Positions 18,501-26,534 of a stretch of 64,000 nt of DNA are shown in pieces. Below the pieces are notes generated by a model. It did no database searches. It had not been told where the DNA came from and saw only the letters and a list, made by a program, of their open reading frames with translations. Within the stretch, counting starts at the first letter, position 1; each line of letters opens with the position of its first letter. This DNA is from an uncultured bacterium. Its GTDB lineage: Bacteria; Planctomycetota; UBA1135; GCA-002686595. The stretch covers positions 1 through 64,000 of the forward strand of contig CALLKX010000014.1 in NCBI GenBank assembly GCA_938083085.1, read 5' to 3'. The translations under genes were made by a program, and so were the position numbers.

Positions 18501-18618
18501 CCAGAGCAACGAGAGGGGCATTGGAGGTCGTGGCAGCCGAAGCTGGCGCAGCCGCGAGCGCGGCAATCAGAGCCGTGACGGCCGGGAAGAGCGGCGGCGT
18601 GAGGGAGCTTCGGGTCAT
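15541..18618 (-). CDS. Exported TPR protein with a peptidase MA-like zinc metalloprotease domain
   Basis: 1025 aa from the ATG at 18618 (MTRSSLTPPLFP). That start gives a clean Sec signal peptide ending near APASAATTS; upstream in-frame codons are not signal-like. Many degenerate TPR helices run through the N-terminal half (GRMTEALKITDELLDED, EDYEAWTLLGECLANSG). Around residues 567-571 is HEFSH, followed by RWITEGLATWEE, the HExxH plus downstream Glu pattern of gluzincins of the peptidase MA-like superfamily. More TPR-like repeats follow to the C-terminus. It is probably a periplasmic protease on a helical scaffold, with unknown substrate. Its expression is likely joined to tmk-holB, since the next start lies 48 bp away on the same strand. 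Confidence 0.85.
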   Translation of the reverse strand: MTRSSLTPPLFPAVTALIAALAAAPASAATTSNAPLVALAAAVLQEEDEDIEALIAAERAEADLLRRRGRMTEALKITDELLDEDEEDPLTLAVRAHIRLDRGELARAERTAAEALELAETDEERAAAAHVVAEVLLRTGRAGEVLSTLEELAGDASFLVPGERAQDAWLLASVRDGLGDRAGAERMARTGAATDPGSSDWRGLLARARCQRRSGMLEAASRTLVAADRASRMGPGEEPDVLVELADLYFESEREVEAPGKRSAGRLYRDALEIHPTHERALLGQFALHRFNRRRMSKSPESILGELLTAVPGSIDGLVARAASDLEDGKLVQVRASLARLEEVAPGRRDVRTLQAALAWVEHDRERTAEILEELLRNAPLDGRPEREIGGHLSELYRFAEAVDFLRAAVERDPEDYEAWTLLGECLANSGDEKGGLEALTRAQEAARGRRDAYRRNLTLVLERMERAYVTESYGSLSFSWRPDAAEVLRTYLVPYYQQAREELSQRYGFTPGATTISVFRRHRDFSVRSVGFEGFPALGVCFGPVVTAVSPLSRLRGSFSWARTGFHEFSHVVHLGLSNNRCPRWITEGLATWEEIKKNPTWSRNMRRDLLDADANGDLIPLRELNRAFRGPRILFGYYQGGLLCEMLIDEYGFPPMVALLRAFDLGADLDQAFRSVFDVTPEEVDASFQRFVNGKLEGLQIEPRWAGRTLRRLQLRMATVPPEGDAERARWAEDWTTVAWGSLQQGRTIDAERALDVLEAAGVDGPRVLFLRGQMAVTQGGMARARRVWERAVEAGGREYGSLLALSQLQLGGVGGPRDADAAETSLRLAIKAFPGFGEGSGSGEKMLAELLRVNGDPDGAMELMEEWVRWNAGDYDVRMEVAGWHLENERDEAAVQLFEEANEVDMFRRDLHLAWAQALERLGRMDEAAREYGVTLAVPATFDPDHLTYVGPPGNLPPGVDPSNIPAGLLGQMPEELLEPVPLTTDEQLEILDAVVRCAEAAGDEEQAAEALARAEELRSDG

Positions 18619-18761
18619 GGAGAAGAGGATCGCATGCTCCCCGTTGCCGTCCAACCCGGGGACCGCCGGATCCTCCCGGTCTGCCAAACGTCTTTCATTT
18701 GTCGGCGAGGTTCGGCCTCCATCCGTTGAATTGGCCCCCCGCACTCCGCTATCCAGGGGGC

Positions 18762-19808
18762 ATGTTGGGACGAATGCGCGGAATCGTCACAGGGGATGAG
18801 CCCTCGGTGAGTGCACCTGGTCGGCGTGCCGTGGTGAGGCTGGGCCGGGATTTGGGCCGCCACACCGGCGTCGTGGCGGTCGTGCTGCTGATGCTCGCGA
18901 GCTGCGGCGGCCCCACCCGTCGCTCCACGCCCGTCAAGGCTCCGGGCGTGAACGCCAGGAGCCAGCAGATCCCCGCCTCGGCCGGGCCCGCCCCGACCTG
19001 GTCCATGCTGCCGACCTCCTGGGGCAAGCTGACCGAGATCGAGCGCTGGATCGCGGATCGCCCGAACCGGCGGGATTACTGGACGGTGGAGGCGCAGCTC
19101 CAGCTCGCCGAGGGCCGCCTCGCCTTTGCCGGTGAGCTCCGTGACCCGAACACCCCGCCCTCTTACGTCGCCCTGCGCCGACGCGAGGCCCTGGCGGGCT
19201 TCGAGCGCGTGCTCAGCGACCCGACCGCGACCTCCGACCAGCGGAGCCGGGCCCGCAGCGGCGCTCAGCGGGTCGGGACCGAGCCCACTGGTGGCGGCCC
19301 CGTCGCCGTGGCCAACGTCGGGGGCCTGATTCGTCGACCCTCATGGAGAGCGCGACGCGTGAACCGGGCCCAGCTGAGCCGGGCCAGCGCCCCCTGGCGC
19401 TGGATCACCTTGCACCACTCGGTCGTGCGCACCGAGGACACCTCGGCCGCGGCCTCCTTTGACACTGTCCGCGGGATCCAGCGCGACCACATGGATAGCA
19501 AGGGCTGGGGCGACATCGGCTACCACTTCCTGATCGACCCCGCGGGGCGGGTCATCGAGGGCCGCGAGCTGGTCTGGCAAGGCGCCCACGCGGGCGGTCA
19601 GAACAACATCGGGAACGTCGGGATCTGCCTCCTGGGCAACTTTGATGAGGACCAACCCTCCCCGGCCTCCATCGCGAGCCTCGACCGCCTCGTGCTCGAA
19701 CTCCAGGGGAAGCTCGGCATCCCGAGGCTCAATGTCCGGCCCCACAGGGCGTGGAAAGAGACGGCCTGTCCGGGCCGTCACCTGATGCCATGGTTCACCC
19801 GAGGCTAA
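18762..19808 (+). CDS. Lipoprotein N-acetylmuramoyl-L-alanine amidase (amidase_2/PGRP fold)
   Basis: 348 aa from the ATG at 18762, preceded by an AGGGGG stretch. A signal peptide with good lipobox (LASC) anchors it to the envelope. The C-terminal domain carries the zinc-amidase signature: LHHS (first ligand H218), GYHFLIDPAGRVIEGREL, QGAHAGGQNNIGNVGICLLG, and PHRAWKETACPGRHL (H328 and C336, the second His and the Cys ligand with the family's 8-residue spacing). It cleaves the bond between MurNAc and the stem peptide, in cell-wall recycling or remodelling. The middle region (residues about 80-180) has a short TPR-like helical segment. The gene is divergent from the TPR protease, and the next lipoprotein gene overlaps its end. 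Confidence 0.9.
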   Translation: MLGRMRGIVTGDEPSVSAPGRRAVVRLGRDLGRHTGVVAVVLLMLASCGGPTRRSTPVKAPGVNARSQQIPASAGPAPTWSMLPTSWGKLTEIERWIADRPNRRDYWTVEAQLQLAEGRLAFAGELRDPNTPPSYVALRRREALAGFERVLSDPTATSDQRSRARSGAQRVGTEPTGGGPVAVANVGGLIRRPSWRARRVNRAQLSRASAPWRWITLHHSVVRTEDTSAAASFDTVRGIQRDHMDSKGWGDIGYHFLIDPAGRVIEGRELVWQGAHAGGQNNIGNVGICLLGNFDEDQPSPASIASLDRLVLELQGKLGIPRLNVRPHRAWKETACPGRHLMPWFTRG

Positions 19809-20461
19809 CTCCCCTGGCTCCTCGACCGGCTCTTCGACCGGCTCCCCGACCGGCTCGACATCGGTTCGCTCCCTGGGTGCCGCCGTCTCGGCGCGTCGTG
19901 CGGTGGAGCGCCACCCTGCTGGTCGTACTCGCAGGCGCGGGGCTTTCTGGCTGCTCTGGCGCGAGCGTTGAGGATGGAACCGAGCGCCCCCTGACTCAGT
20001 ACGGCAAGAACAACGTCCTGACGGCCAACGGCGCGGAGCGCTTCGAGGACGGGGCGTGGCACAAGCATGGCCAGTTCACCTTCAGGAACGAGCGGGGTGA
20101 GATCGTCTCCGAGGGCTCCTACAAGATGGGGCTTGAGACCGGCCCGTGGACCCAGGTCTACGAGGACGGCGCGCGCGGTGAGGGCTCCTTCCTCGCAGGC
20201 CAGCGCTCAGGGCCCTGGGCGACCTACTTTCCAAACGGCGTCCCGCAGGACTCGGGCGCCTACAAGGAGGGCCGCCGCACGGGCGAATGGACCTCACGGC
20301 GCAAGGACGGGACGCTGCTGCGCAAGGCGATGTTCGTGGACGGCAAGGAGCACGGCCCGGTCACTTACTTCTCTTCGGACGGCCAGTCCGTCGACCGCCA
20401 GCGCACGGGCATCTACCGTGACGGCGAGCTGCAGGTACCGTCGGGCGCCGCCAGCCGGTAG
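19790..20461 (+). CDS. MORN/YwqK-like repeat lipoprotein
   Basis: 223 aa from the ATG at 19790, overlapping the amidase stop by 19 nt. A long arginine- and proline-rich n-region precedes the hydrophobic segment WSATLLVVLAGAGLSG and a lipobox cysteine (LSGC). The mature part is about six repeats of the YwqK/MORN type: GSYKMGLETGPWTQVYEDG, GSFLAGQRSGPWATYFPNG, GAYKEGRRTGEWTSRRKDG and so on. Such beta-hairpin repeats are common in exported proteins of Planctomycetota and Bacteroidota; the function is unknown. The n-region is encoded by three 12-bp tandem repeats (separate entry), so the true start may lie further in. The 3' end overlaps the convergent glycosyltransferase gene by 49 bp. Confidence 0.8.
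   Translation: MVHPRLTPLAPRPALRPAPRPARHRFAPWVPPSRRVVRWSATLLVVLAGAGLSGCSGASVEDGTERPLTQYGKNNVLTANGAERFEDGAWHKHGQFTFRNERGEIVSEGSYKMGLETGPWTQVYEDGARGEGSFLAGQRSGPWATYFPNGVPQDSGAYKEGRRTGEWTSRRKDGTLLRKAMFVDGKEHGPVTYFSSDGQSVDRQRTGIYRDGELQVPSGAASR
19818..19853. repeat. Three 12-bp tandem repeats within a signal-peptide n-region
   Basis: CTCCTCGACCGG, CTCTTCGACCGG and CTCCCCGACCGG follow one another and continue into a partial copy. In the frame of the MORN-like lipoprotein they give a PAPRPALRPAPRPAR-like run. Confidence 0.85.
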
Positions 20462-21582
20462 GCCTCCACGGTCCGCGCCGCGGTGCGAGCCCAGGAGAAG
20501 CCCGCCGCGTGGTCCACGGCGGCCCTCTCCGCCGCCTCCGAGCGCGGCTCCTCCAGGAGCCCCGCGATGGCCGCGGCCAGGGACGACTCGTCCTCGGGAT
20601 CCACCAGTACTGCCGCCTCGCCGCACACCTCGCGCACCACGGGGACGTCGCTCGAGATCGCGCGACAGCCCACCGCCATGGCCTCGAGCGGGGCCAGGCC
20701 GAACCCCTCGTCATGGGGCACCAGTACGAAGGCCAGGCACGCGTCGAGATGGGCACGCAGCGCGCCCTCCGAGAGGTGCCCGACTCGCTCCACGCGCCCC
20801 GCCACGCTCGATGCGGCGACGCCCTCCTCGAAGGCCTCGGCCCCCTCGCCAGCGATTCCGGCGATCTTCCACCTCGGCGCGTCCGGTCCGAGCCTCTCCA
20901 GCGCCCGAAGGATGACCTGGAGGTTCTTGCGCGTCTCGATACGCGCCGCCGTGAAGAGGAACGGGCCTGCGCGCTGAAGCTCCGCCGCGAGCTCCCCGGC
21001 GACCCCCTCGTCGGCGACCGTGCGCAGCGCATGATCGACGCCGAGGGGCGTCGCGATGACCCGGTCCCGCTCGACCCCCAGCCGCTCCGCCACCTCATCC
21101 GCCACAGCCTCGGACGGCGTCAGGAGGACCGAACAGCGCCGCGCTGCGTCCCGCACGAACGCGCTCATCCGCCTCGAGACGCGGGGGCTCACGTAGCGAG
21201 CCGAGTCCAGGAAGACGAGATCGTGGATCATCGCGACCTCCGGGCGCCCGGTGGGGAGCCGCCGGTACTGGGTGTGGTGCACCAGATCCGCCCCACCCAT
21301 CAGTCGCTCCACCCCAAGGCCCGAGGCGCCCAGGAGCGCCGTGATCGGCCTGGACGGCAGCCTTGGAGCGAAGAGTCGTGAGCCGCGGGGAGCGCGACGG
21401 GAGACGCCCTGGCGGGTGGGCGCGAACAACCGGGGCTCGACGCCGTTCAGCTCACCGAGGGCCCGCGCGAGCTCCCGCACGTAGCGGCCGATGCCCTGGC
21501 CTCCGACCAGGGCCGGCCGGTAGTCCAGGAGCGGCGCGAGGGACTCTCCCGAACGAGCCGGGCCCGCGGGTCGGGCACTCAA
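20413..21582 (-). CDS. Glycosyltransferase family 4
   Basis: 389 aa, GT-B fold retaining glycosyltransferase. The N-terminal domain has the glycine-rich GGQGIGRYVRELARAL. The C-terminal nucleotide-sugar domain has FLFTAARIETRKNLQVIL and the EX7E signature EGFGLAPLEAMAVG, followed by AISSDVPVVREVCGEAAVLV. It is the last gene of the ald-uppP-amidase-nucleotidyltransferase operon, 13 bp after the nucleotidyltransferase. Donor and acceptor cannot be read from the sequence. Its last 49 bp overlap the end of the MORN-like gene on the opposite strand, so the two transcripts are antisense at their 3' ends. Confidence 0.88.
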   Translation of the reverse strand: MSARPAGPARSGESLAPLLDYRPALVGGQGIGRYVRELARALGELNGVEPRLFAPTRQGVSRRAPRGSRLFAPRLPSRPITALLGASGLGVERLMGGADLVHHTQYRRLPTGRPEVAMIHDLVFLDSARYVSPRVSRRMSAFVRDAARRCSVLLTPSEAVADEVAERLGVERDRVIATPLGVDHALRTVADEGVAGELAAELQRAGPFLFTAARIETRKNLQVILRALERLGPDAPRWKIAGIAGEGAEAFEEGVAASSVAGRVERVGHLSEGALRAHLDACLAFVLVPHDEGFGLAPLEAMAVGCRAISSDVPVVREVCGEAAVLVDPEDESSLAAAIAGLLEEPRSEAAERAAVDHAAGFSWARTAARTVEAYRLAAPDGTCSSPSR

Positions 21583-21595
21583 GATCCGGGCCCGG

Positions 21596-22144
21596 TCAGC
21601 TGACCGCGCCGTCCCTCACGAGCTGCGCCCAGCGGCCGAGCAGGTCCGAAGAGGACCACTCCTTGTCGACGCCGCAACCGGTGACGATCTGGCAGCCGAT
21701 CTCCTGGCAGAGGCCCCACTCGGCGATGTTGTCGGCGCCCGTCCGGTCACCGCCCTTGGTGAAGAAGTGCGGGCGGATCCCCGCGAGCGCGCCCTCCACC
21801 GACATCTCCTTGTCCGTCTCGTAGGTCACGACCACGTCAACCTCACGCAGGCAGGCCACGACCCGCGCGCGGGTGGCGAGGTTCTGGAACTCGGCGCCCT
21901 TCTTGTTCCGGAGGAATCCGTCGCCGTTGACGATGACCACGAGCAGATCCGGGCGGACGCCGGTCTCCTGCTCAACGTGGGACTTCGACGCGAGCAGCAC
22001 GCTCGCGTGGCCGGGATGGATGGGGTCGAAGCCGCCGGAGGTGGCGACGATCTTGCCCTCGAGTCCGGGGCGCACCGCCGCGAACTCCTCCACAGTCATG
22101 ATAGGGGCCTCGCCGAAGCGGCCGCTGGCAGGAATTTGGCTCAT
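21596..22144 (-). CDS. Cytidylyltransferase-family nucleotidyltransferase (RfaE-C/TagD-like)
   Basis: 182 aa. A single nucleotidyltransferase domain with the signature ATSGGFDPIHPGHASVL (HxGH at PGH), VIVNGDGFLRNKKG, and FFTKGGDRTGADN, which matches the KGGD of the RfaE C-terminal (HldE) domain. Such enzymes transfer a nucleotide to a sugar-phosphate or alditol-phosphate, for example ADP-heptose or CDP-glycerol formation. The adjacent glycosyltransferase fits a role in making an activated donor. The N-terminal 25 residues are an extension without assigned function. No partner kinase domain (HldA-like) is present in the window. Confidence 0.85.
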   Translation of the reverse strand: MSQIPASGRFGEAPIMTVEEFAAVRPGLEGKIVATSGGFDPIHPGHASVLLASKSHVEQETGVRPDLLVVIVNGDGFLRNKKGAEFQNLATRARVVACLREVDVVVTYETDKEMSVEGALAGIRPHFFTKGGDRTGADNIAEWGLCQEIGCQIVTGCGVDKEWSSSDLLGRWAQLVRDGAVS

Positions 22145-22174
22145 GGAGTCAGTCTGCGGCTGCCCCGCATGGAG

Positions 22175-24118
22175 TCAACGCCCGTCGCCCTCCGTGTCCT
22201 CCGATTCCCGATCTTTTCCCGCCGTCGCCCCTCCCTGGTTCAGCCAGGCCATCTTCGGGTGAAGCAGGTGCTGCGGGTGCGCGGACTGCCAGGCGGCGAC
22301 CGCCGCGAGGAGCGCCTCATCCTGGTCAGGGTGCCCGGTGAAGCAGATCGTCCGGGGCGAGCCGTCGCTCCGGGGGCCGCCGCTGGGCACGAAGGGGGCG
22401 CACACGGTCGGGTGGCCCGTGAGGTTGGTGATCGTCAAGACGCCGCCCGCGAAGGGCGGGTGGACGAGCAGGTCGACGCCATCCAGCGCCCTCGCCATGT
22501 CCACCATGAGCAAGGACCGAAGCCGCTGGGCCTGCAGGTAGGACACGGCGGGGATCATCTGAGCGGCACGGAACGAGTTGGGCCACGCGTTGTCTCCCTG
22601 TCGGCGCAGCAGATCATCTCTCCCGCCTCGAGTGAGCTCATCGAAGGCCGCCGCGGACTCCGCGTGGAGGATCACGAGCATGGAACGCACGGGGTAGTCG
22701 GGGAGGGTGACGGGGACGATCTCATGGCCGCCCGCTCTCAGCTCGGCGAGGATCTCCTCCACCCCTTGTGATCGCTGGAAGGCGCCCGCCGGCACCCCCA
22801 CTCGGAGTGGTGAGGGTGCACCCTCGGCAGCCACAGCCGGGACCTCGCCAGCCCGGGAGTAGGGGTCCGCCGCGTCCTCGCCCTCGATCGCCCGGAAGAC
22901 CAGGTCCGCCCCAGCGACCGTGCGGGTGATGGGGCCGACCTTGTCCATGGTCCAGGAGAGGGCCATCGCGCCCGAGCGTGAGACCCGGCCCACCGTCGGC
23001 CGGAGGCTGCTGGTCGCGCACGCCACCGACGGCGACACGATGGACCCCAGGGTCTCGGTGCCGATGGCAAAGGCCACGCCCCCCGCCGCCGTCGCCGAGG
23101 CGGAGCCAGCGGAGGAGCCGCTCGACCCCCGCGCGAGGTCCCAGGGGCTCCGGGTGCGCTCCCCGAACCAGACGTCCCCCATGGCGAGGGCGCCCAAGGT
23201 GAGCTTGGCGATCAACACCGCGCCAGCCTCGTCCAGCCGGCGTACGACCCCGGCCGTCCCCTCGAGGACCTGCGACTCGTAGGGCTTCGCTCCCCACGTG
23301 GTCCGCGTGCCTCCCACGGCCATCAGGTCCTTCACCCCCCAGGGCAGACCATGCAGCGGGCCGCGGTCCTCGCCCCGCGCCAGCTCCGCGTCCCTCGCCG
23401 CCGCCTGGGCCAGGGCCCGCTCCGGCAGGAGTGAGATCACGCAGTGCAGGTGTGGATCCAGGCGCCGGAGCCGGTCCAGGTACATCGAGGTCAGCTCGAC
23501 GGAGGTCGTCTCTCCCTGCCGGAGCAACGCGGCCAGCTCGGGGACGCTCCAGAAACAAACGTCCTCGAGGTCAGACGGTCGCGTAACCCGCGGCAGGGCG
23601 GAGGCCCCCGGGACCGACTGCGCCCTTGCTGGTGCGACCCCCGGGAGGAAGGGCGTCCCCAGCGGAGCGGGGAACACGCTGTTCGCCAACGGCCGGCCCC
23701 GGAGCCGCTCGTAGTCCTGCACGCGCTCGCGGAGCGTCGCCAGCATCTGCTCCAGCTCCTCGGGGCTCCACTCGAGCCCGAAGAGCGCCGCCGCCGAGGC
23801 CGCATCCGCCTCGTCCAGCTCGACATCGATCGAGCCTGCCCCCTCCCCCTGAGCCACGATGGCGGGGTCATGGCCGCCCCCAGCGCTGCCATGCTCGGCG
23901 GCAGGCGGTCCCGGATCCACTCGCCGCTCCGATCGCGCGCCAAGCCGCGCTGGCTCGGCTCCCGACGGGGCCCGTCGGGCCACGATCAAGGGCTCAGTCG
24001 CGGCCACCCGAGCCGCCGATGGAGAGCTCCCCTCTGCGTGGGCCGCCGCGAAGAGCGAGGCGTCGGAGGAGGAGGCGAGCGCGAGGAGCGCGGAGACCGA
24101 GACCGTGTGGAGGCGCAT
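22175..24118 (-). CDS. Exported amidase-signature (AS) family enzyme
   Basis: 647 aa, longer than typical AS enzymes (450-550) because of a signal peptide (MRLHTVSVSALLALASSSDA) and a linker of about 150 residues. The Ser-cisSer-Lys triad is identifiable: Lys in WGVKDLMAVGG (about 262), cis-Ser in the GSSGSSAGSASA segment (about 334) and the nucleophile Ser in TETLGSIVSPS (about 358). The spacing matches GatA-type enzymes. It therefore hydrolyses an amide in the periplasm; the substrate is unknown. It is not GatA of the glutamyl-tRNA amidotransferase, given the signal peptide and context. It sits between uppP (17 bp) and the nucleotidyltransferase (30 bp) in the same operon. Confidence 0.9.
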   Translation of the reverse strand: MRLHTVSVSALLALASSSDASLFAAAHAEGSSPSAARVAATEPLIVARRAPSGAEPARLGARSERRVDPGPPAAEHGSAGGGHDPAIVAQGEGAGSIDVELDEADAASAAALFGLEWSPEELEQMLATLRERVQDYERLRGRPLANSVFPAPLGTPFLPGVAPARAQSVPGASALPRVTRPSDLEDVCFWSVPELAALLRQGETTSVELTSMYLDRLRRLDPHLHCVISLLPERALAQAAARDAELARGEDRGPLHGLPWGVKDLMAVGGTRTTWGAKPYESQVLEGTAGVVRRLDEAGAVLIAKLTLGALAMGDVWFGERTRSPWDLARGSSGSSAGSASATAAGGVAFAIGTETLGSIVSPSVACATSSLRPTVGRVSRSGAMALSWTMDKVGPITRTVAGADLVFRAIEGEDAADPYSRAGEVPAVAAEGAPSPLRVGVPAGAFQRSQGVEEILAELRAGGHEIVPVTLPDYPVRSMLVILHAESAAAFDELTRGGRDDLLRRQGDNAWPNSFRAAQMIPAVSYLQAQRLRSLLMVDMARALDGVDLLVHPPFAGGVLTITNLTGHPTVCAPFVPSGGPRSDGSPRTICFTGHPDQDEALLAAVAAWQSAHPQHLLHPKMAWLNQGGATAGKDRESEDTEGDGR

Positions 24119-24135
24119 GGCGCCAGCCTACCCGC

Positions 24136-25026
24136 TCATCCACCGACGATCAGCGCCACGGTGCCGAGCACCGCGCAGTAGCCCGCGAAGTAGGGGAAGG
24201 AGCCCTTGCGCAGCACGAGGAGCAGCATGCGGAGGGCGCTCCATCCCACCAGGCCAGCGAGCACCGCGGCCCCTAAGACCACGAGACTGTTCAGCTCTCC
24301 GAACCCCTCACTGATGGCGCTGGGCAGCTCAACGATCGCCGCTCCCGAGATCGCCGGGATGCTCATCAAGAAGGAGAGCCGCGCGGCATCCTCGGCGGAG
24401 AGGCCTCGGATCAAGCCGGCGGAGATGGTCGACCCCGACCGGGAGACACCCGGCCAGATGGCCGCGGCCTGGGCCAGCCCCATCACAACGGCGTCGCGTA
24501 GCCGGAGCGGCGGAGGGCCGTCCGTCGGGGCCGCTGGCGCGTCGAACTTGCGCCGGCTGAACTCCCCCACCATCAGCGCCACGGACGTCACCAGCAGGCC
24601 GCAGCCCGCAGCGAACACGGTCCCGGCGGCGGCCGTGATGGAGTCCTTGAAGACGAGCCCGATGACTGCCACGGGGAGCGTGGCCACCACGAGCCAGACC
24701 CAGCTCATGTACCGCCCCTCGAAGGGATCTCGCAGCAGGGACAGGACGTCGCGCCGGAAGGCCCAGACGATCGCCCCGAGGGTCCCCAGGTGGAGCGCGA
24801 CGTCGAGCGCGAGGCCCCCGGTCTCAAGCCCCATCACGGACTTCCCGAGGACCAGGTGCCCCGAGCTGCTCACCGGGAGGAACTCCGTGAGCCCCTGGAT
24901 AATGGCGAGGAAGAAGACGTTCCAGACGTCTCCCTCGGCCAACCCAGCGGCGTCCTGCACCCCTTGCGCCGCGGTGCGCCCCACGGCGGCCGCCCCGGTC
25001 ATGGCCGCGTCGATCATGGGGAGCAT
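24136..25026 (-). CDS. uppP: Undecaprenyl-diphosphatase UppP/BacA
   Basis: 296 aa, polytopic. Recycles undecaprenyl pyrophosphate to the phosphate carrier used for peptidoglycan and other glycans. Signature segments are AIIQGLTEFLPVSSSGHLVLG and ALHLGTLGAIVWAFRRD, then WPGVSRSGSTISAGLIRGLS and FLMSIPAISGAAIVEL. The catalytic Glu in QGLTEF, the SSSGH and the RSGST residues are all present. The N-terminal 30 residues before DVWNVFFLAI are not conserved, so the start may be further in. The gene follows ald by 13 bp. It is the housekeeping carrier-lipid enzyme nearest to the glycan loci of this window. Confidence 0.96.
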   Translation of the reverse strand: MLPMIDAAMTGAAAVGRTAAQGVQDAAGLAEGDVWNVFFLAIIQGLTEFLPVSSSGHLVLGKSVMGLETGGLALDVALHLGTLGAIVWAFRRDVLSLLRDPFEGRYMSWVWLVVATLPVAVIGLVFKDSITAAAGTVFAAGCGLLVTSVALMVGEFSRRKFDAPAAPTDGPPPLRLRDAVVMGLAQAAAIWPGVSRSGSTISAGLIRGLSAEDAARLSFLMSIPAISGAAIVELPSAISEGFGELNSLVVLGAAVLAGLVGWSALRMLLLVLRKGSFPYFAGYCAVLGTVALIVGG

Positions 25027-25039
25027 GGGATGGACTCGA

Positions 25040-26158
25040 TCAAAGGCCGTTGGCGGCCGCGGTGGGAGCGATGAACTCCATTCCGAAGGCCTGGGCCACC
25101 GGCTCGCAGGTCAGCTTACCGCCGACGGTGTTGGCGGCCGTGGCGAGGCCGGCGTCCGCGAGGATCGCCTGCTTGGGCCCGAGCCGCGCGAGGCGGCGAG
25201 CCCACGAGAGGGTGGAGTTGGTCAGGGCGAAGGTGCTCGTCCGGGGCACCGCGCCGGGCATGTTCGCCACGCAGTAGTGAACGACGCCGTCCACCACAAA
25301 GGTCGGGTCCTCATGGGTGGTCGGGCGCGTCGTCTCACAGCAACCACCCTGATCCACGGCGACGTCCGCGATGACGCTGCCCTCCTTCATGAACGCGAGG
25401 TGCTCGCGCTTGATGAGCTTGGGGGCCGCCGCGCCCGGGACCAGGACGGCTCCGACCACAAGGTCCGCCGCCTCGAGCCGCTCCCGAACGCTCATGGGGT
25501 TCGAGTAGATGGTCGTGCAGTTGGCCGGGAGGATCTCGTCCAGGTACCGCATCCGCTCGTGGTTGACGTCCAGCACGGTCACGTTGGCCCCGAGGCCCGC
25601 CGCCATCCGGGCCGCGTTGGTCCCGACGACGCCGCCTCCGATGACCACGACCTCCGCCGGGGCCACACCGGGGACACCGCCCAGGAGCTGCCCCACGCCG
25701 CCTGCCGGCTTCTCGAGGTACTTGGCGCCGGCCTGGATCGACAGCCTTCCAGCCACCTCGCTCATGGGCTCCAGCAGGGGCAGCTTCCCGCCCACCTCGA
25801 GGGTCTCGTAGGCGAAGCTGTGGGCACCGGTGGCGAGGATGCCTTCCGTGAGCTCCCGGTCCGCCGCGAGGTGGAAGTAGGTGAAGACGGTCTGACCGGC
25901 GCGCATGTGGGGCCACTCGGAGGCGAGGGGCTCCTTGACCTTCATGATCATGTCGCAGCTGGCCCAGACGTCGGCCGCTGTGGCCCCGATGCGGCACCCC
26001 ACGGCCTCGTACAGGTCGTCGCCGAGGCTCGTGCCCTTCCCGGCGAGCGTCTCGACCATGACCTCGTGGCCGTCCGCGATGAGCTGTTCCGCGCCCGAGG
26101 GGCGGAGCGCCACGCGGTACTCGTGATTCTTGATCTCCTTGACGACGCCAATCTTCAC
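25040..26158 (-). CDS. ald: Alanine dehydrogenase
   Basis: 372 aa, GTG start. Catalyses NAD-dependent interconversion of alanine with pyruvate and ammonia. The protein matches the family over its whole length: [28 protein letters not shown] (catalytic Lys), TYFHLAAD (catalytic His), Rossmann [69 protein letters not shown]. It leads the operon with uppP 13 bp downstream. That suggests alanine supply for cell-wall peptides, or simply co-regulation with growth; both are inference. Confidence 0.97.
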   Translation of the reverse strand: MKIGVVKEIKNHEYRVALRPSGAEQLIADGHEVMVETLAGKGTSLGDDLYEAVGCRIGATAADVWASCDMIMKVKEPLASEWPHMRAGQTVFTYFHLAADRELTEGILATGAHSFAYETLEVGGKLPLLEPMSEVAGRLSIQAGAKYLEKPAGGVGQLLGGVPGVAPAEVVVIGGGVVGTNAARMAAGLGANVTVLDVNHERMRYLDEILPANCTTIYSNPMSVRERLEAADLVVGAVLVPGAAAPKLIKREHLAFMKEGSVIADVAVDQGGCCETTRPTTHEDPTFVVDGVVHYCVANMPGAVPRTSTFALTNSTLSWARRLARLGPKQAILADAGLATAANTVGGKLTCEPVAQAFGMEFIAPTAAANGL

Positions 26159-26369
26159 GTGTTGATCTCGACTACTAAGAGGGGCGCGTGACGAGCCTGG
26201 CAGGCCCGGACGCGGGGATGGGGACTCCCTTCGCAGGGATCGGAGAGAGTTTTGGGGGGGGGCCGGTTCCCGCTGGCGGCGGGCTGACCGGGGCGGAGAG
26301 TCTAGGTCCGCGCTGGGTCCGCGGGAACCGCCGGCGGTCGACAGGTGACGGATACCCTCGGAAAAAGCG

Positions 26370-26398
26370 TTGAGACCACGGCCCTTCGCGGATAGATT
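26370..26398 (+). promoter_or_regulatory. Sigma-70 promoter of tRNA-Val
   Basis: TTGAGA at 26370-26375 (5 of 6 to TTGACA), a 17-bp spacer, and TAGATT at 26393-26398 (4 of 6 to TATAAT), ending 13 nt before the mature tRNA 5' end. It is the clearest vegetative promoter in the window. Confidence 0.75.
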
Positions 26399-26411
26399 CT
26401 CGCCCCGTCGA

Positions 26412-26488
26412 GGACCTATAGCTCAGTTGGTTAGAGCGCTACGTTGACATCGTAGAGGTCAGTGGTTCGAATCCACTTAGGTCCACCA
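26412..26488 (+). tRNA. tRNA-Val (anticodon GAC)
   Basis: 77-nt cloverleaf with acceptor stem GGACCTA pairing with TAGGTCC, D-arm with GCTCAGTTGGTTAGAGC, anticodon stem CTACG/CGTAG enclosing loop TTGACAT (anticodon GAC, reading GUC/GUU), T-arm with GTGGTTCGAATCCAC, and an encoded 3' CCA (26486-26488). It has its own promoter and terminator. Confidence 0.98.
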
Positions 26489-26492
26489 TCCA

Positions 26493-26534
26493 AGCCCTCG
26501 CCGACGGCACAGTGCCGCGCGAGGGCTATTTTTT
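26493..26534 (+). terminator. Intrinsic terminator of tRNA-Val
   Basis: AGCCCTCGC (26493-26501) pairs with GCGAGGGCT (26519-26527), enclosing a second short hairpin (CGGCAC/GTGCCG), and is followed by ATTTTTTG. It is a textbook intrinsic terminator starting 5 nt after the tRNA. Confidence 0.92.

Noticed and set aside
22175..24118. GatA subunit of the glutamyl-tRNA amidotransferase
   Set aside because: It has a signal peptide and a long linker, and no gatB or gatC nearby; it is an exported amidase-signature enzyme instead.
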